Source: an uncultured Eubacteriales bacterium (lineage in GTDB: Bacteria; Bacillota; Clostridia; Christensenellales; QAND01). Taken from it: DNA of 14,582 nucleotides. The DNA is taken from the NCBI GenBank assembly GCA_900546685.1, contig UREB01000023.1:1-14582 (forward strand). The letters run 5' to 3'. Positions within the stretch are counted from its first letter, which is position 1. Each line of letters starts with the position of its first letter. A program made the position numbers and the translations under genes. The notes below the pieces were generated by a model that made no database searches, had not been told where the DNA came from, and was given only the letters and a program-made list of their open reading frames with translations. Below are positions 14,420-14,582 of this stretch, piece by piece.

Positions 14420-14451
14420 AAATACAGAGTGCCAAGGGGAGGGGGAGGCGT

Positions 14452-14582
14452 ATGAAAACATTAAGCGCTTTCGATATTATTGGGCCAAGGATGATGGGCC
14501 CCAGCAGCTCTCACACGGCTGGGGCTGCGCGGCTGGCGAAGATTGCGGGCCGTATCGGCGGGCCGGAGGTCCGTTCGGTCGT
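14452..14582 (+). CDS. sdaAB: L-serine dehydratase, iron-sulfur-dependent, beta subunit (5' part only)
   Basis: The first 43 codons of a gene that runs off the right edge. The start MKTLSAFDIIGPRMMGPSSS followed by HTAGAARLAKIAGRIGG carries the FDIIGPxMxGPSSSHTAGAAR signature at the N-terminus of the beta subunit of two-subunit Fe-S L-serine dehydratases, which deaminate serine to pyruvate and ammonia. The alpha subunit (sdaAA) is expected just downstream but is not in the window. A very purine-rich ribosome site, AAGGGGAGGGGGAGG (14434-14448), precedes ATG 14452. A single-chain serine dehydratase has the same N-terminus, so the two-subunit form is likely but not proven here. Confidence 0.88.
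   Translation, partial: MKTLSAFDIIGPRMMGPSSSHTAGAARLAKIAGRIGGPEVRSV

Overview
The window reads as ordinary chromosomal DNA of a low-to-medium GC Firmicute, most likely a gut-type member of Clostridia. The evidence is strong purine-rich ribosome binding sites, SigA-like promoters, many U-tract terminators, an RsfA-like Myb-type regulator, a YugP-type membrane zinc peptidase and an iron-sulfur type serine dehydratase. The exact lineage is an inference. No rRNA, tRNA, IS element, CRISPR array or phage gene is visible.

Layout: the 3' end of leuS (+, 2-736) is followed by a terminator and a singly transcribed PHP-domain phosphatase (+, 898-1710). A minus-strand block follows. It holds a P-type Ca2+-ATPase-like cation pump (1765-4422) behind a leader of about 218 nt that contains an intrinsic terminator, then a small lipoprotein (4685-5284) and an RsfA/Myb-like DNA-binding protein (5378-5992). 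Divergent from the regulator is an unrecognised 336-aa cytosolic protein (+, 6250-7260), followed by a YugP-type zinc metallopeptidase (+, 7320-8009). This peptidase converges, through a shared bidirectional terminator, on a tightly coupled three-gene membrane operon (minus, 9730 to 8033): an unknown six-TM protein, LrgA/CidA and LrgB/CidB. Next on the minus strand come a K+-dependent, probably Na+-pumping membrane pyrophosphatase (hppA) and a GNAT acetyltransferase. Divergent from the acetyltransferase is alaS (+), which encodes an unusually short alanyl-tRNA synthetase, then a terminator and the 5' end of sdaAB.

How the genes relate: most are single-gene transcription units with their own promoter and terminator. 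The only clear operon is the membrane gene plus lrgA and lrgB, joined by a 4-bp ATGA overlap and a 17-bp overlap. A theme of membrane ion and solute handling (Ca2+-type ATPase, Na+/H+ pyrophosphatase, LrgAB) runs through the minus strand. The two most interesting items are the compact alanyl-tRNA synthetase, which lacks C-Ala and the editing-domain beta-barrel and carries a four-cysteine insertion, and the structured, attenuator-containing leader of the cation ATPase. That leader looks like a metal-responsive riboswitch, but I could not match it to a known class. Three genes (6250, 9730 and 11771) appear to start at TTG.
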